Shown piece by piece: positions 1 to 5,978 of a DNA stretch of 7,633 nt. The position numbers were made by a program, and so were the translations under genes. Origin of the DNA: Pseudomonadota bacterium (lineage in GTDB: Bacteria > Pseudomonadota > Gammaproteobacteria > Burkholderiales > Burkholderiaceae_B); assembly GCA_023432075.1 (NCBI GenBank), contig JAEYVD010000534.1:1-7633 (forward strand). Reading direction: 5' to 3'. Under the pieces are notes generated by a model. That model ran no database searches. It was not told the origin of the DNA and saw only the letters and a program-made list of their open reading frames with translations. How positions within the stretch are numbered: position 1 is the stretch's first letter; every line of letters begins with the position of its first letter.

Positions 1-687
1 GCCAAGGACTATCCGCAGACCGCCTTCCTGATGGGTTCGTCGGGCAAGCCCCAGCAGCCCAACTTCTCGGTGTTCGACAACTACATCCAGGAACCGGCCT
101 ACCTGACCGGCATGATCGCCGGCGGCATGAGCAAGAGCGGCAAGATCGGCCTGGTGGGCGGCTATCCCATCCCCGAAGTGAACCGCCTGATGCAGGCCTT
201 CATTGAAGGCGCCAAGGAAATCAATCCGAAGGCCGAATTCACCGTGACCTTCATCGGCTCGTGGTTCGATCCCCCGAAGGCCAAGGAAGCCGCCTTCGCC
301 ATGATCGACAAGGGCGCGGACGTGCTGTACGCCGAACGCTTCGGCGTGTCGGACGCCGCCAAGGAACGCGGCAAGCTGGCCATCGGCAACGTGATCGACA
401 CCCAGCCGCAATACCCCGAGACGGTCGTCGCCTCGGCGCTGTGGAGCATGGAGCCGACCATCGACGAAGCGCTCAAGCAGGTCAAGGCCGGCACGTTCAA
501 GGCCGACGACTTTGGCCAGTACTCGCTGATGAAGCACAAGGGCTCGTCGCTCGCGCCGCTGGGCACCTTCGAACAGAAGATCCCGGCTGACCTGATCGCC
601 AAGGTCCAGGCCAAGGAAAAGGCGATCCTGGACGGCAGCTTCACCGTCAAGGTCAACGACAAAGAACCCAAGTCCTCGGCACGATGA
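1..687 (+). CDS. BMP-family ABC transporter substrate-binding protein, 3' part (5' end outside window)
   Basis: This is the C-terminal 228 residues of a periplasmic binding protein that delivers its ligand to the ABC importer encoded just downstream. The frame is open from base 1, so the gene starts upstream. BMP-family (PnrA/Med-like) proteins are usually about 330-360 residues, so roughly the first third, including any signal peptide, is missing. Family-like features are the GKIGLVGGYPIPEVNR stretch, the GSWFDPPKAKEAA segment near visible codons 86-98, the GADVLYAE segment that follows, and a C-terminal region rich in Lys and Asp. Known BMP proteins bind nucleosides or nucleobases, but the ligand here cannot be read from the sequence. 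The ATG at 31 is internal and should not be used as the start. The stop codon overlaps the ATPase start by four bases (ATGA), which implies one mRNA and coupled translation. Confidence 0.9.
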   Translation, partial: AKDYPQTAFLMGSSGKPQQPNFSVFDNYIQEPAYLTGMIAGGMSKSGKIGLVGGYPIPEVNRLMQAFIEGAKEINPKAEFTVTFIGSWFDPPKAKEAAFAMIDKGADVLYAERFGVSDAAKERGKLAIGNVIDTQPQYPETVVASALWSMEPTIDEALKQVKAGTFKADDFGQYSLMKHKGSSLAPLGTFEQKIPADLIAKVQAKEKAILDGSFTVKVNDKEPKSSAR

Positions 688-2213
688 ATCAAGCGCCTCT
701 CGCCCTGCAACTGACGGGGATCACCAAACGCTTCGGCAGCCTGACGGCCAACGACGATGTTTCGCTCACGCTGCGCCAGGGCGAAGTGTTGGCCTTGCTG
801 GGCGAGAACGGCGCCGGCAAATCGACCCTGGTGTCGATCCTGTTCGGCCACTATGTGGCCGACGCCGGCAGTATCGAAGTATTCGGCAAGCCCTTGCCGC
901 CCGGCCGGCCCGACGCCGCGCTGGCGGCGGGCGTCGGCATGGTGCATCAGCATTTCACGCTGGCCGACAACCTCACCGTGCTGGACAACATCATGGTGGG
1001 CACCGAATCGCTCTGGAAGCTGGCCTCGGGCCGCGGCCAGGCCCGCAAGCGCCTCGTGGAACTGGGCCAGCGCTTCGGCCTGGGCGTGGACCCGGACGCG
1101 CGCGTGGGCACGCTGTCGGTCGGTGAAAAACAGCGCGTCGAAATCCTGAAGGCGCTGTACCGCGGCGCCCGCGTGCTGATCCTGGACGAGCCCACCGCCG
1201 TCCTCACGCCGCAGGAAGTGCAGGATCTGTTTGCGACGTTGCGCGGCTTCGTGGACGAAGGACTGGCGGTCATCTTCATTTCGCACAAGCTGGACGAAGT
1301 GATGGCCGTATCGCGCCGCGTGGCCGTGCTGCGGCAAGGCAAGCTGGTCGCCGAGCGCGACACCGCGAGCACCAATCCCGCGGAACTGGCCGAACTGATG
1401 GTGGGCCGCAAGGTGGTCATGCCACGCGCCGAAGCCGCTTCGGCCGCCGAGCAGGCCGCGCCCGTGGTGACGCTGTCTCAGGTCACCGTGCGCGACAGCC
1501 GCGATGGCGCGCCGCGCCTGGACAGCCTGGACCTCGTGGTCCACACGCATGAAATCGTGGCCATCGCCGGCGTGGCCGGCAACGGCCAACAGGCGCTGGT
1601 GTCGGTGCTGACCGGCCTGCGCCAGCCCTCGGACGGCACGATCCGGCTGGGTCCGGAACACGCTGCGGCGCCGACGACGCCCGCCGGCTGGACCGCCGCG
1701 CGCGTGGGCCGCATTCCGGAAGACCGCCACGGCGAAGGCATGATTGGCGACAGCCCCTTGTGGGAAAACGCCATCGTCGAAGACCTGAAGGACAAGCGCT
1801 TCGCGCGTCACGGCCTGATCCGCGCCCGCGCGGGCAAGGCCTACGCGGCGTCGCTGGCCAAGCAGTTCGACGTGCGCGCCGCTTCGCTGGACGTGCGCAC
1901 GCGCAGCCTGTCGGGCGGCAACATGCAAAAGCTGATCCTGGGCCGCACGCTGGCGCGCGAGCCGCGCTTCATCGTGGCCGATCAGCCCACCTGGGGCCTG
2001 GACATCGGCGCGGTCGCCTACGTGCGCGAGCAGCTTCTGGCCGCCCGCGCCCGCGGCGCCGGCGTGCTGCTGGTGTCCGAGGACCTGGAAGAGATCTTTG
2101 CCCTGGCCGACCGCATCGCCGTGCTGTGCGGCGGCAAGCTGGTCGCGGTCAAGCCGGTGGCCGAATGGACGCCGGCCACCGTCGGCCTGGCCATGACGGG
2201 AACCCGGGCGTGA
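684..2213 (+). CDS. ABC transporter ATP-binding protein with two nucleotide-binding domains (nucleoside/simple-sugar type)
   Basis: Cytoplasmic energy-coupling subunit of 509 residues with two fused ABC domains, the usual size for RbsA/MglA/YufO-type ATPases. Domain 1 is intact: Walker A GENGAGKST at 40-48, Q-loop Gln89, signature LSVGEKQ at 144-150, Walker B LILDEP at 165-170 and switch His201. Domain 2 is degenerate at its ATP site: GVAGNGQQA at 296-304 lacks the GK(S/T), the Walker B region reads ADQPTWGLD around Asp433 with Gln434 in place of Glu, and the switch His is replaced (VSEDLEE). Its signature LSGGNMQK at 409-416 is kept. This asymmetry is normal for the family: the domain-2 signature completes the domain-1 site. 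The start overlaps the binding-protein stop by ATGA and has only a poor Shine-Dalgarno, so translation is probably coupled. Its stop codon lies inside the hairpin at 2204-2235. Confidence 0.95.
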   Translation: MNQAPLALQLTGITKRFGSLTANDDVSLTLRQGEVLALLGENGAGKSTLVSILFGHYVADAGSIEVFGKPLPPGRPDAALAAGVGMVHQHFTLADNLTVLDNIMVGTESLWKLASGRGQARKRLVELGQRFGLGVDPDARVGTLSVGEKQRVEILKALYRGARVLILDEPTAVLTPQEVQDLFATLRGFVDEGLAVIFISHKLDEVMAVSRRVAVLRQGKLVAERDTASTNPAELAELMVGRKVVMPRAEAASAAEQAAPVVTLSQVTVRDSRDGAPRLDSLDLVVHTHEIVAIAGVAGNGQQALVSVLTGLRQPSDGTIRLGPEHAAAPTTPAGWTAARVGRIPEDRHGEGMIGDSPLWENAIVEDLKDKRFARHGLIRARAGKAYAASLAKQFDVRAASLDVRTRSLSGGNMQKLILGRTLAREPRFIVADQPTWGLDIGAVAYVREQLLAARARGAGVLLVSEDLEEIFALADRIAVLCGGKLVAVKPVAEWTPATVGLAMTGTRA

Positions 2214-2249
2214 CGGTGCAAACCGTGCCGCCCGGCTTTCTTCACTTTT
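2204..2249 (+). terminator. Hairpin plus T-rich tract at the ATPase/permease junction (attenuator-like)
   Basis: A two-part stem is visible. CCGGGCG (2204-2210) pairs with CGCCCGG (2229-2235). After a 2x2 internal loop, ACGGT (2213-2217) pairs with ACCGT (2222-2226) around a GCAA tetraloop of the GNRA type (2218-2221). It is followed by a T-rich stretch, CTTTCTTCACTTTT (2236-2249), which is interrupted by C and A and so is weaker than a classical intrinsic terminator tract. The ATPase stop codon TGA (2211-2213) sits in the internal loop and first stem base, so a terminating ribosome would prevent the stem from forming. It could be a partial terminator/attenuator, an mRNA processing or stability element, or chance in GC-rich DNA. 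Function is inferred. Confidence 0.45.
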
Positions 2250-2258
2250 GAGCATCCC

Positions 2259-3332
2259 ATGAAACTGATCCTGGAACGCCGCCCCGAGCCCAGCCGCCTT
2301 GCGCTGGCGCTGGCGCCCATCGCGGCCATCCTCTTTACGCTAGCGGTCTGCACGCTGCTGGTGGCCTGGGCGGGCGCCCCCGTCGGCCGTACCTATGCGC
2401 TGCTGTTCGAAGGCGCGTTCGGCACGCGCTTCGCGCTGTCCGAAACCCTGACGCGCGCCACGCCGCTGATGCTGACGGGCCTTGCCTGTGCCGTGGCGTT
2501 CCGCGCCCGCTTCTACAACATCGGCGCCGAGGGGCAGCTCTATCTGGGCGCGCTGGCGGCGGTGGCCGTGGGCGGCCTGCATGACGGCACGGGCTTTGAC
2601 CTGCCGGTGCCGGTGCTGTTTGGCGGCATGATGCTGGCCGCGGCGCTGGCCGGCGCGTTGCTGCTGCTGATTCCGGCCATCATGAAAACCCGCCTGGGCG
2701 TCGACGAAGTGGTGACCACGCTGCTGGGCAACTTCATCGTGCTGCTGTTCGTGTCGATGATGCTGGACGGCCCGATGAAGGATCCGATGGCGATGGGCTG
2801 GCCGCAATCGGTGGCGCTGAACGGCGACCTGGAACTGGGCAAGCTCATCGAACGCACGCGCGCCCACACGGGCCTGTTGTGGGCCGCCGGCCTGGCGCTG
2901 GGCCTGTGGCTCTTGAACCGCTACACCGTCTTTGGATTCCAGATGCGCGCGGTGGGCGCCAACGCCCATGCGTCACGCTTTCTGGGCCTGCCGGTGAACC
3001 GCGTGATGCTGGGCACCGCCATGCTGTCCGGCGCGCTGGCCGGTCTGGCCGGCGCTATCGAGGTGGCGGGGCGCACCAGCTACGTCACGCTGGATATGTC
3101 GCCGGGGTACGGCTACACGGGCGTGGTCGTCGCCATGCTGGCCGGCCTGCATCCGCTGGGCGTGATCCTGGCCAGCATCTTCGTGGCCGGCATGCTGGTC
3201 GGCGCCGACAGCATGAGCCGCGCCATCGCCGTGCCCAACTACATCGCCGACGTCATCGTCGCCACCTCGCTGCTCGCCATGCTGGTCGCGACGTTATTCG
3301 CGCAGTACCGCCTGCGCCGCAACAAGGCTTGA
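2259..3332 (+). CDS. ABC transporter permease 1 (BPD_transp_2 family, nucleoside/simple-sugar type)
   Basis: Inner-membrane channel subunit of 357 residues, the usual length for the larger permease of BMP-type nucleoside importers (YufP-like). After a short basic N-terminus (MKLILERRPEPSR), the first membrane helix spans roughly residues 14-38, and hydrophobic segments continue to the end. Family hallmarks are NIGAEGQLYLGA starting at residue 87, KTRLGVDEVVTTLLGN at about 143-158, and the cytoplasmic coupling-loop stretch AVGANAHASRFLGL followed by GALAGLAGAIE. The C-terminus is basic (RLRRNK). The ATG at 2259 was chosen because the hydrophilic leader plus first helix is typical. Its Shine-Dalgarno is weak (TGAG about 7-8 bases upstream), and it lies 45 bases after the ATPase, beyond the hairpin. 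It should pair with the second permease as a heterodimer. Confidence 0.93.
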   Translation: MKLILERRPEPSRLALALAPIAAILFTLAVCTLLVAWAGAPVGRTYALLFEGAFGTRFALSETLTRATPLMLTGLACAVAFRARFYNIGAEGQLYLGALAAVAVGGLHDGTGFDLPVPVLFGGMMLAAALAGALLLLIPAIMKTRLGVDEVVTTLLGNFIVLLFVSMMLDGPMKDPMAMGWPQSVALNGDLELGKLIERTRAHTGLLWAAGLALGLWLLNRYTVFGFQMRAVGANAHASRFLGLPVNRVMLGTAMLSGALAGLAGAIEVAGRTSYVTLDMSPGYGYTGVVVAMLAGLHPLGVILASIFVAGMLVGADSMSRAIAVPNYIADVIVATSLLAMLVATLFAQYRLRRNKA

Positions 3333-3336
3333 GGAG
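3331..3336 (+). promoter_or_regulatory. Shine-Dalgarno site for permease 2
   Basis: GAGGAG is six bases upstream of the ATG at 3343 and overlaps the last two bases of the permease 1 stop codon (TGA 3330-3332). This is a strong, well-spaced site that fixes the start of the second permease over the nearby in-frame ATG codons at 3352 and 3361. Confidence 0.75.
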
Positions 3337-3342
3337 CACGCC

Positions 3343-4293
3343 ATGGAATGGATGGATCTGATGAGTTCCTCGGCGTTCTGGGTGGCCGTGCTGCGCCTGG
3401 CCACGCCGCTGATTCTGGGCACGCTGGGCGTGCTGCTGTGCGAGCGCGCCGGCGTCTTGAACCTGGGCATCGAAGGCATCATGGTGGCCGGCGCCTTCAC
3501 CGGCTGGCTGGTCGTCTACCTGGGCGCGCCGCTGTACGTGGGCGTGCTGGCCGCGGCGCTGGCCGGCGCCGTGTTCGGCCTGCTGCACGCCGTGCTGACG
3601 GTGCCGCTAGGCCTGTCGCAGCACGTCTCGGGCCTGGGCGTGACGCTGCTGGCCACCAGCCTCAGTTACTTTGCCTACCGCGTCACGTTCCCCAGCGTGT
3701 CCGCGCCGCCGACGATCACCCCATTTGCCGAAATGAAGTTCCTGGCGGGAATTCCGCTGATCGGCCCCGTCCTGGCCGGGCAGACGCCCATGACGCTGAT
3801 CGCGCTGGCCGCCGTGCCGATCCTGGCCTGGGTGCTGAACCGCACGCCGGTGGGGCTGGCCGTGCGCATGGTGGGCGAGAACCCCGCCGCCGCCGAAGGC
3901 CAGGGCCTGTCGGTGACGCGCCTGCGCATCGGCGCTATCGTGGCGGGATCGGCGCTGATGGGCGTGGCGGGCAGTTTCCTGACGCTGGCCGCGTTCAACG
4001 CGTTCTTCTTCAACATGGTCAACGGCCGCGGCTGGGTCTGCGTGGCGCTAGTGGTGTTTGCGTCGTGGCGGCCCGGCAAGGCGCTGCTAGGCGCGCTGAT
4101 CTTCGCGTTCTTCGACGCGCTGCAACTGCGCCTGCAACAAGGCGGCGCGGCGCTGCCGGGCATGCCCGAACTGCCGTACCAGGTCTACCTGATGCTGCCC
4201 TACATCCTGTCCATCCTGGCCCTGGTATTCATGGCGCGCCGCGCCGCCTACCCGCAGGCCTTGATGAAGCCCTACCGCAAGGGCGAACGGTGA
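3343..4293 (+). CDS. ABC transporter permease 2 (BPD_transp_2 family, nucleoside/simple-sugar type)
   Basis: Second inner-membrane permease, 316 residues, matching the usual shorter partner (YufQ-like) in BMP-type importers. The hallmark CERAGVLNLGIEGIM (about 33-47) is followed by VAGAFTGW and a helix of many small residues. Later come the coupling-loop stretch VGENPAAAEGQGLSVTRLRIGAIVAGSALMGVAG and the NGRGWVCVALVVFASWRPGKALLGALIF segment, split here for description only and typical of this subunit. About eight to ten hydrophobic segments are visible, ending in a basic tail (KPYRKGER). It starts 10 bases after permease 1 with a strong Shine-Dalgarno. Together with the ATPase and binding protein it completes an importer; the substrate is inferred to be nucleoside- or nucleobase-like from the family and from the deaminase that follows. 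Confidence 0.94.
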   Translation: MEWMDLMSSSAFWVAVLRLATPLILGTLGVLLCERAGVLNLGIEGIMVAGAFTGWLVVYLGAPLYVGVLAAALAGAVFGLLHAVLTVPLGLSQHVSGLGVTLLATSLSYFAYRVTFPSVSAPPTITPFAEMKFLAGIPLIGPVLAGQTPMTLIALAAVPILAWVLNRTPVGLAVRMVGENPAAAEGQGLSVTRLRIGAIVAGSALMGVAGSFLTLAAFNAFFFNMVNGRGWVCVALVVFASWRPGKALLGALIFAFFDALQLRLQQGGAALPGMPELPYQVYLMLPYILSILALVFMARRAAYPQALMKPYRKGER

Positions 4294-4325
4294 CGGGACG
4301 CCATGACGACACTGACATTCTTCGC

Positions 4326-4330
4326 AAGGA
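4326..4330 (+). promoter_or_regulatory. Shine-Dalgarno site for the amidohydrolase
   Basis: AAGGA lies six bases upstream of the ATG at 4337, in the 43-base gap after permease 2. It supports 4337 as the true start and lies inside a 13-codon out-of-frame mini-ORF (4303-4344). Confidence 0.65.
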
Positions 4331-4336
4331 ACACGC

Positions 4337-5617
4337 ATGCTTGACCTGATTCTTAAGCACTGCACGCTGCCCGACGGCCGCACCAACATCGACATCGGCG
4401 TGGCCGATGGCCGCATCGCCGCGCTGGAACCGGCCCTGAAAGCCGAGGCCGCGCAGACGGTGGACGCCGCCGGGCAACTGGTGAGCTCACCCTTCGTCGA
4501 CGCGCATTTCCACATGGACTCCACGCTGTCCTTTGGCCTGCCGCGCGTGAACCAGTCGGGCACGCTGCTCGAAGGCATTGCGCTGTGGGGCGAGCTCAAG
4601 CCGCTGCTCACGCAGGAAGCGCTGGTCGAACGCGCGCTGGCCTATTGCGACTGGGCCGTGGCGCGCGGGCTGCTGGCCATTCGCTCACACGTGGATGTCT
4701 GCGACCCCCGCCTGTTGGCAACGGAAGCGCTGCTGCACGTGCGCGAGAAGGTCAAGCCCTACCTGGACCTGCAACTGGTCGCCTTCCCGCAGGACGGCGT
4801 GCTGCGTGCGCCCGGCGCACTGGACAACCTGAAGCGCGCGCTGGACATGGGCGTGGACGTGGTGGGCGGCATTCCGCATTTCGAGCGCACCATGCAGGAC
4901 GGCGCCGAATCCGTGCGCATCCTGTGCGAGCTGGCGGCCGAACGCGGCCTGCGCGTGGACATGCACTGCGACGAAAGCGACGATCCGCTGTCGCGCCACA
5001 TTGAAACGTTGGCGTATCACACGCAGCGGCTCGGGCTCTCCGGCCGGGTGACGGGCTCGCACCTGACCTCCATGCACTCGATGGACAACTACTACGTGTC
5101 CAAGCTGATTCCGCTGATCCGCGAAGCCGGCGTGTCCGCGATTGCCAATCCGCTCATCAACATCACGCTGCAAGGCCGCCACGACACGTATCCGAAGCGC
5201 CGCGGCATGACGCGCGTACCCGAGCTGATGGCGGCCGGCGTGCCGGTCGCCTTCGGCCACGACTGCGTGATGGACCCGTGGTACAGCCTGGGTTCAGGCG
5301 ACATGCTGGAAGTCGCGCACATGGGCCTGCACGTGGGCCAGATGACGGGGCAGGACGCGATGCGCGCCTGTTTTGAAGCGGTGACGACCACGCCCGCCAA
5401 GATCCTGGGCCTGGACGAGACGGGCCTGGCGGTCGGCAAGCGCGCCGACCTGGTGCTGCTGCAGGCGCGCGACGCGGTCGAGGCATTGCGCCTGCGCGCC
5501 ACGCGCCTGATGGTGCTGCGCGCGGGCAAGGTGGTGGCGACCACGCCGCCGGCCACCGCCACGCTGCACCTGCCGGGCCGCCCCGGCGAAGTCAGCTTTC
5601 AGACGTCGGCCCGCTGA
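4337..5617 (+). CDS. Cytosine-deaminase-like (CodA-type) metal-dependent amidohydrolase
   Basis: Cytoplasmic TIM-barrel deaminase of 426 residues, nearly the length of E. coli CodA, and it can be aligned by eye with a constant offset of four. Metal and catalytic residues are all kept: His57 and His59 (DAHFHMD), the cytosine-binding Gln152 (FPQDG), His210 and Glu213 (MHCDE), His242 (GSHLTSMHS), Asp309 (FGHD) and Trp315 (DPWYSLG). LQGRHDTYPKRRGMTRV is another CodA-like signature. The clear difference is Cys310 where E. coli has Asp314, a residue linked to substrate selectivity, so cytosine may not be the real substrate. Alternatives are isoguanine, creatinine, another cyclic amidine or an AtzC-like aminohydrolase. 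It is the last gene of the transporter operon, so it probably acts on the imported compound. Its last 26 bases overlap the convergent ridA-like gene. The symbol is left blank because the activity is uncertain. Confidence 0.88.
   Translation: MLDLILKHCTLPDGRTNIDIGVADGRIAALEPALKAEAAQTVDAAGQLVSSPFVDAHFHMDSTLSFGLPRVNQSGTLLEGIALWGELKPLLTQEALVERALAYCDWAVARGLLAIRSHVDVCDPRLLATEALLHVREKVKPYLDLQLVAFPQDGVLRAPGALDNLKRALDMGVDVVGGIPHFERTMQDGAESVRILCELAAERGLRVDMHCDESDDPLSRHIETLAYHTQRLGLSGRVTGSHLTSMHSMDNYYVSKLIPLIREAGVSAIANPLINITLQGRHDTYPKRRGMTRVPELMAAGVPVAFGHDCVMDPWYSLGSGDMLEVAHMGLHVGQMTGQDAMRACFEAVTTTPAKILGLDETGLAVGKRADLVLLQARDAVEALRLRATRLMVLRAGKVVATTPPATATLHLPGRPGEVSFQTSAR
5572..5587. other. GC-rich hairpin at the convergent gene junction
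   Basis: GCCGGG (5572-5577) pairs perfectly with CCCGGC (5582-5587) around a 4-base loop. On the minus strand it lies four bases after the RidA stop codon (complement of 5592-5594). On the plus strand it is inside the last codons of the amidohydrolase. No T-run follows on either strand, so it is not a classical intrinsic terminator. It may block or pause polymerase or protect 3' ends, or may be chance in GC-rich coding DNA. Confidence 0.3.
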
Positions 5618-5978
5618 CGTAAGCCGGCTGCGCGGCGGCCGTCACGATGATCTCCACCAGCATGTCGGGCGAGGCCAGCTTGGCCTCGCAGGTGGCGCGG
5701 GTGGGCATCGCGCGCGGCAGCGCCCACTCGGCCCACACGGCGTTCATGCCGGCAAAGTCGCGCGCGATGTCCTTGAGCCAGATCTGCACGCACAGCAGCC
5801 GTGACTTGTCGGTGTTCGCCTGCTTCAGATAGCCGTCGATCTTGGCCAGCACGTCGCGCGTCTGGGCCTCGATGCCGCCTTCCGCGGTCGAGGTCACCCC
5901 CGCGATATAGACGGTGTCGCCATGAATCACGATGCGGGACAGGCGCTCGTTGGTTTCGCTGCGCACGATATTGTTCAT
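5592..5978 (-). CDS. RidA-family (YoaB-like) enamine/imine deaminase
   Basis: Small cytosolic protein of 128 residues, expected to form the trimer typical of the YjgF/YER057c/UK114 (RidA) family. The N-terminus NIVRSETNERLSRIVIHGDTVYIAGV resembles the E. coli YoaB branch rather than classical RidA. Key positions are kept: Arg94 in MPTRATCEA, matching the substrate-carboxylate-binding Arg105 of RidA; Asn79 in FAGMNAVW; and Glu109 in MLVEIIV. RidA proteins hydrolyse reactive enamines and imines released by PLP or flavin enzymes. Here the start overlaps the stop of the FAD-dependent oxidoreductase by four bases (ATGA on the minus strand), which suggests it clears that enzyme's imine product. Its Shine-Dalgarno AAGGAG is at 5987-5992. 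The 3' end overlaps the convergent amidohydrolase by 26 bases. Confidence 0.92.
   Translation of the reverse strand: MNNIVRSETNERLSRIVIHGDTVYIAGVTSTAEGGIEAQTRDVLAKIDGYLKQANTDKSRLLCVQIWLKDIARDFAGMNAVWAEWALPRAMPTRATCEAKLASPDMLVEIIVTAAAQPAYVSGPTSES

Noticed and set aside
1560..1986. Apparent loss of ATP-binding residues in the second ABC domain
   Set aside because: Degenerate Walker A and Walker B in domain 2 are normal for RbsA/YufO-type double-domain ATPases, so this is not a sign of decay.
162..2255. A 697-codon antisense open frame opposite the binding protein and ATPase
   Set aside because: It is rich in Arg, His, Gln, Ala and Gly, matches no recognisable fold, and lies opposite two clear conserved genes. 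Long antisense frames are expected in DNA with such GC-rich codon use.
3348..4349. A 333-codon plus-strand frame overlapping permease 2
   Set aside because: It is a +2 shadow of the permease with Arg/Gly/Ala-rich composition and no hydrophobic or domain pattern; the overlapped frame has clear permease motifs.
4685..5260. A 191-codon antisense frame opposite the amidohydrolase
   Set aside because: Biased His/Gln/Arg/Val composition without motifs, opposite a gene with every CodA catalytic residue.
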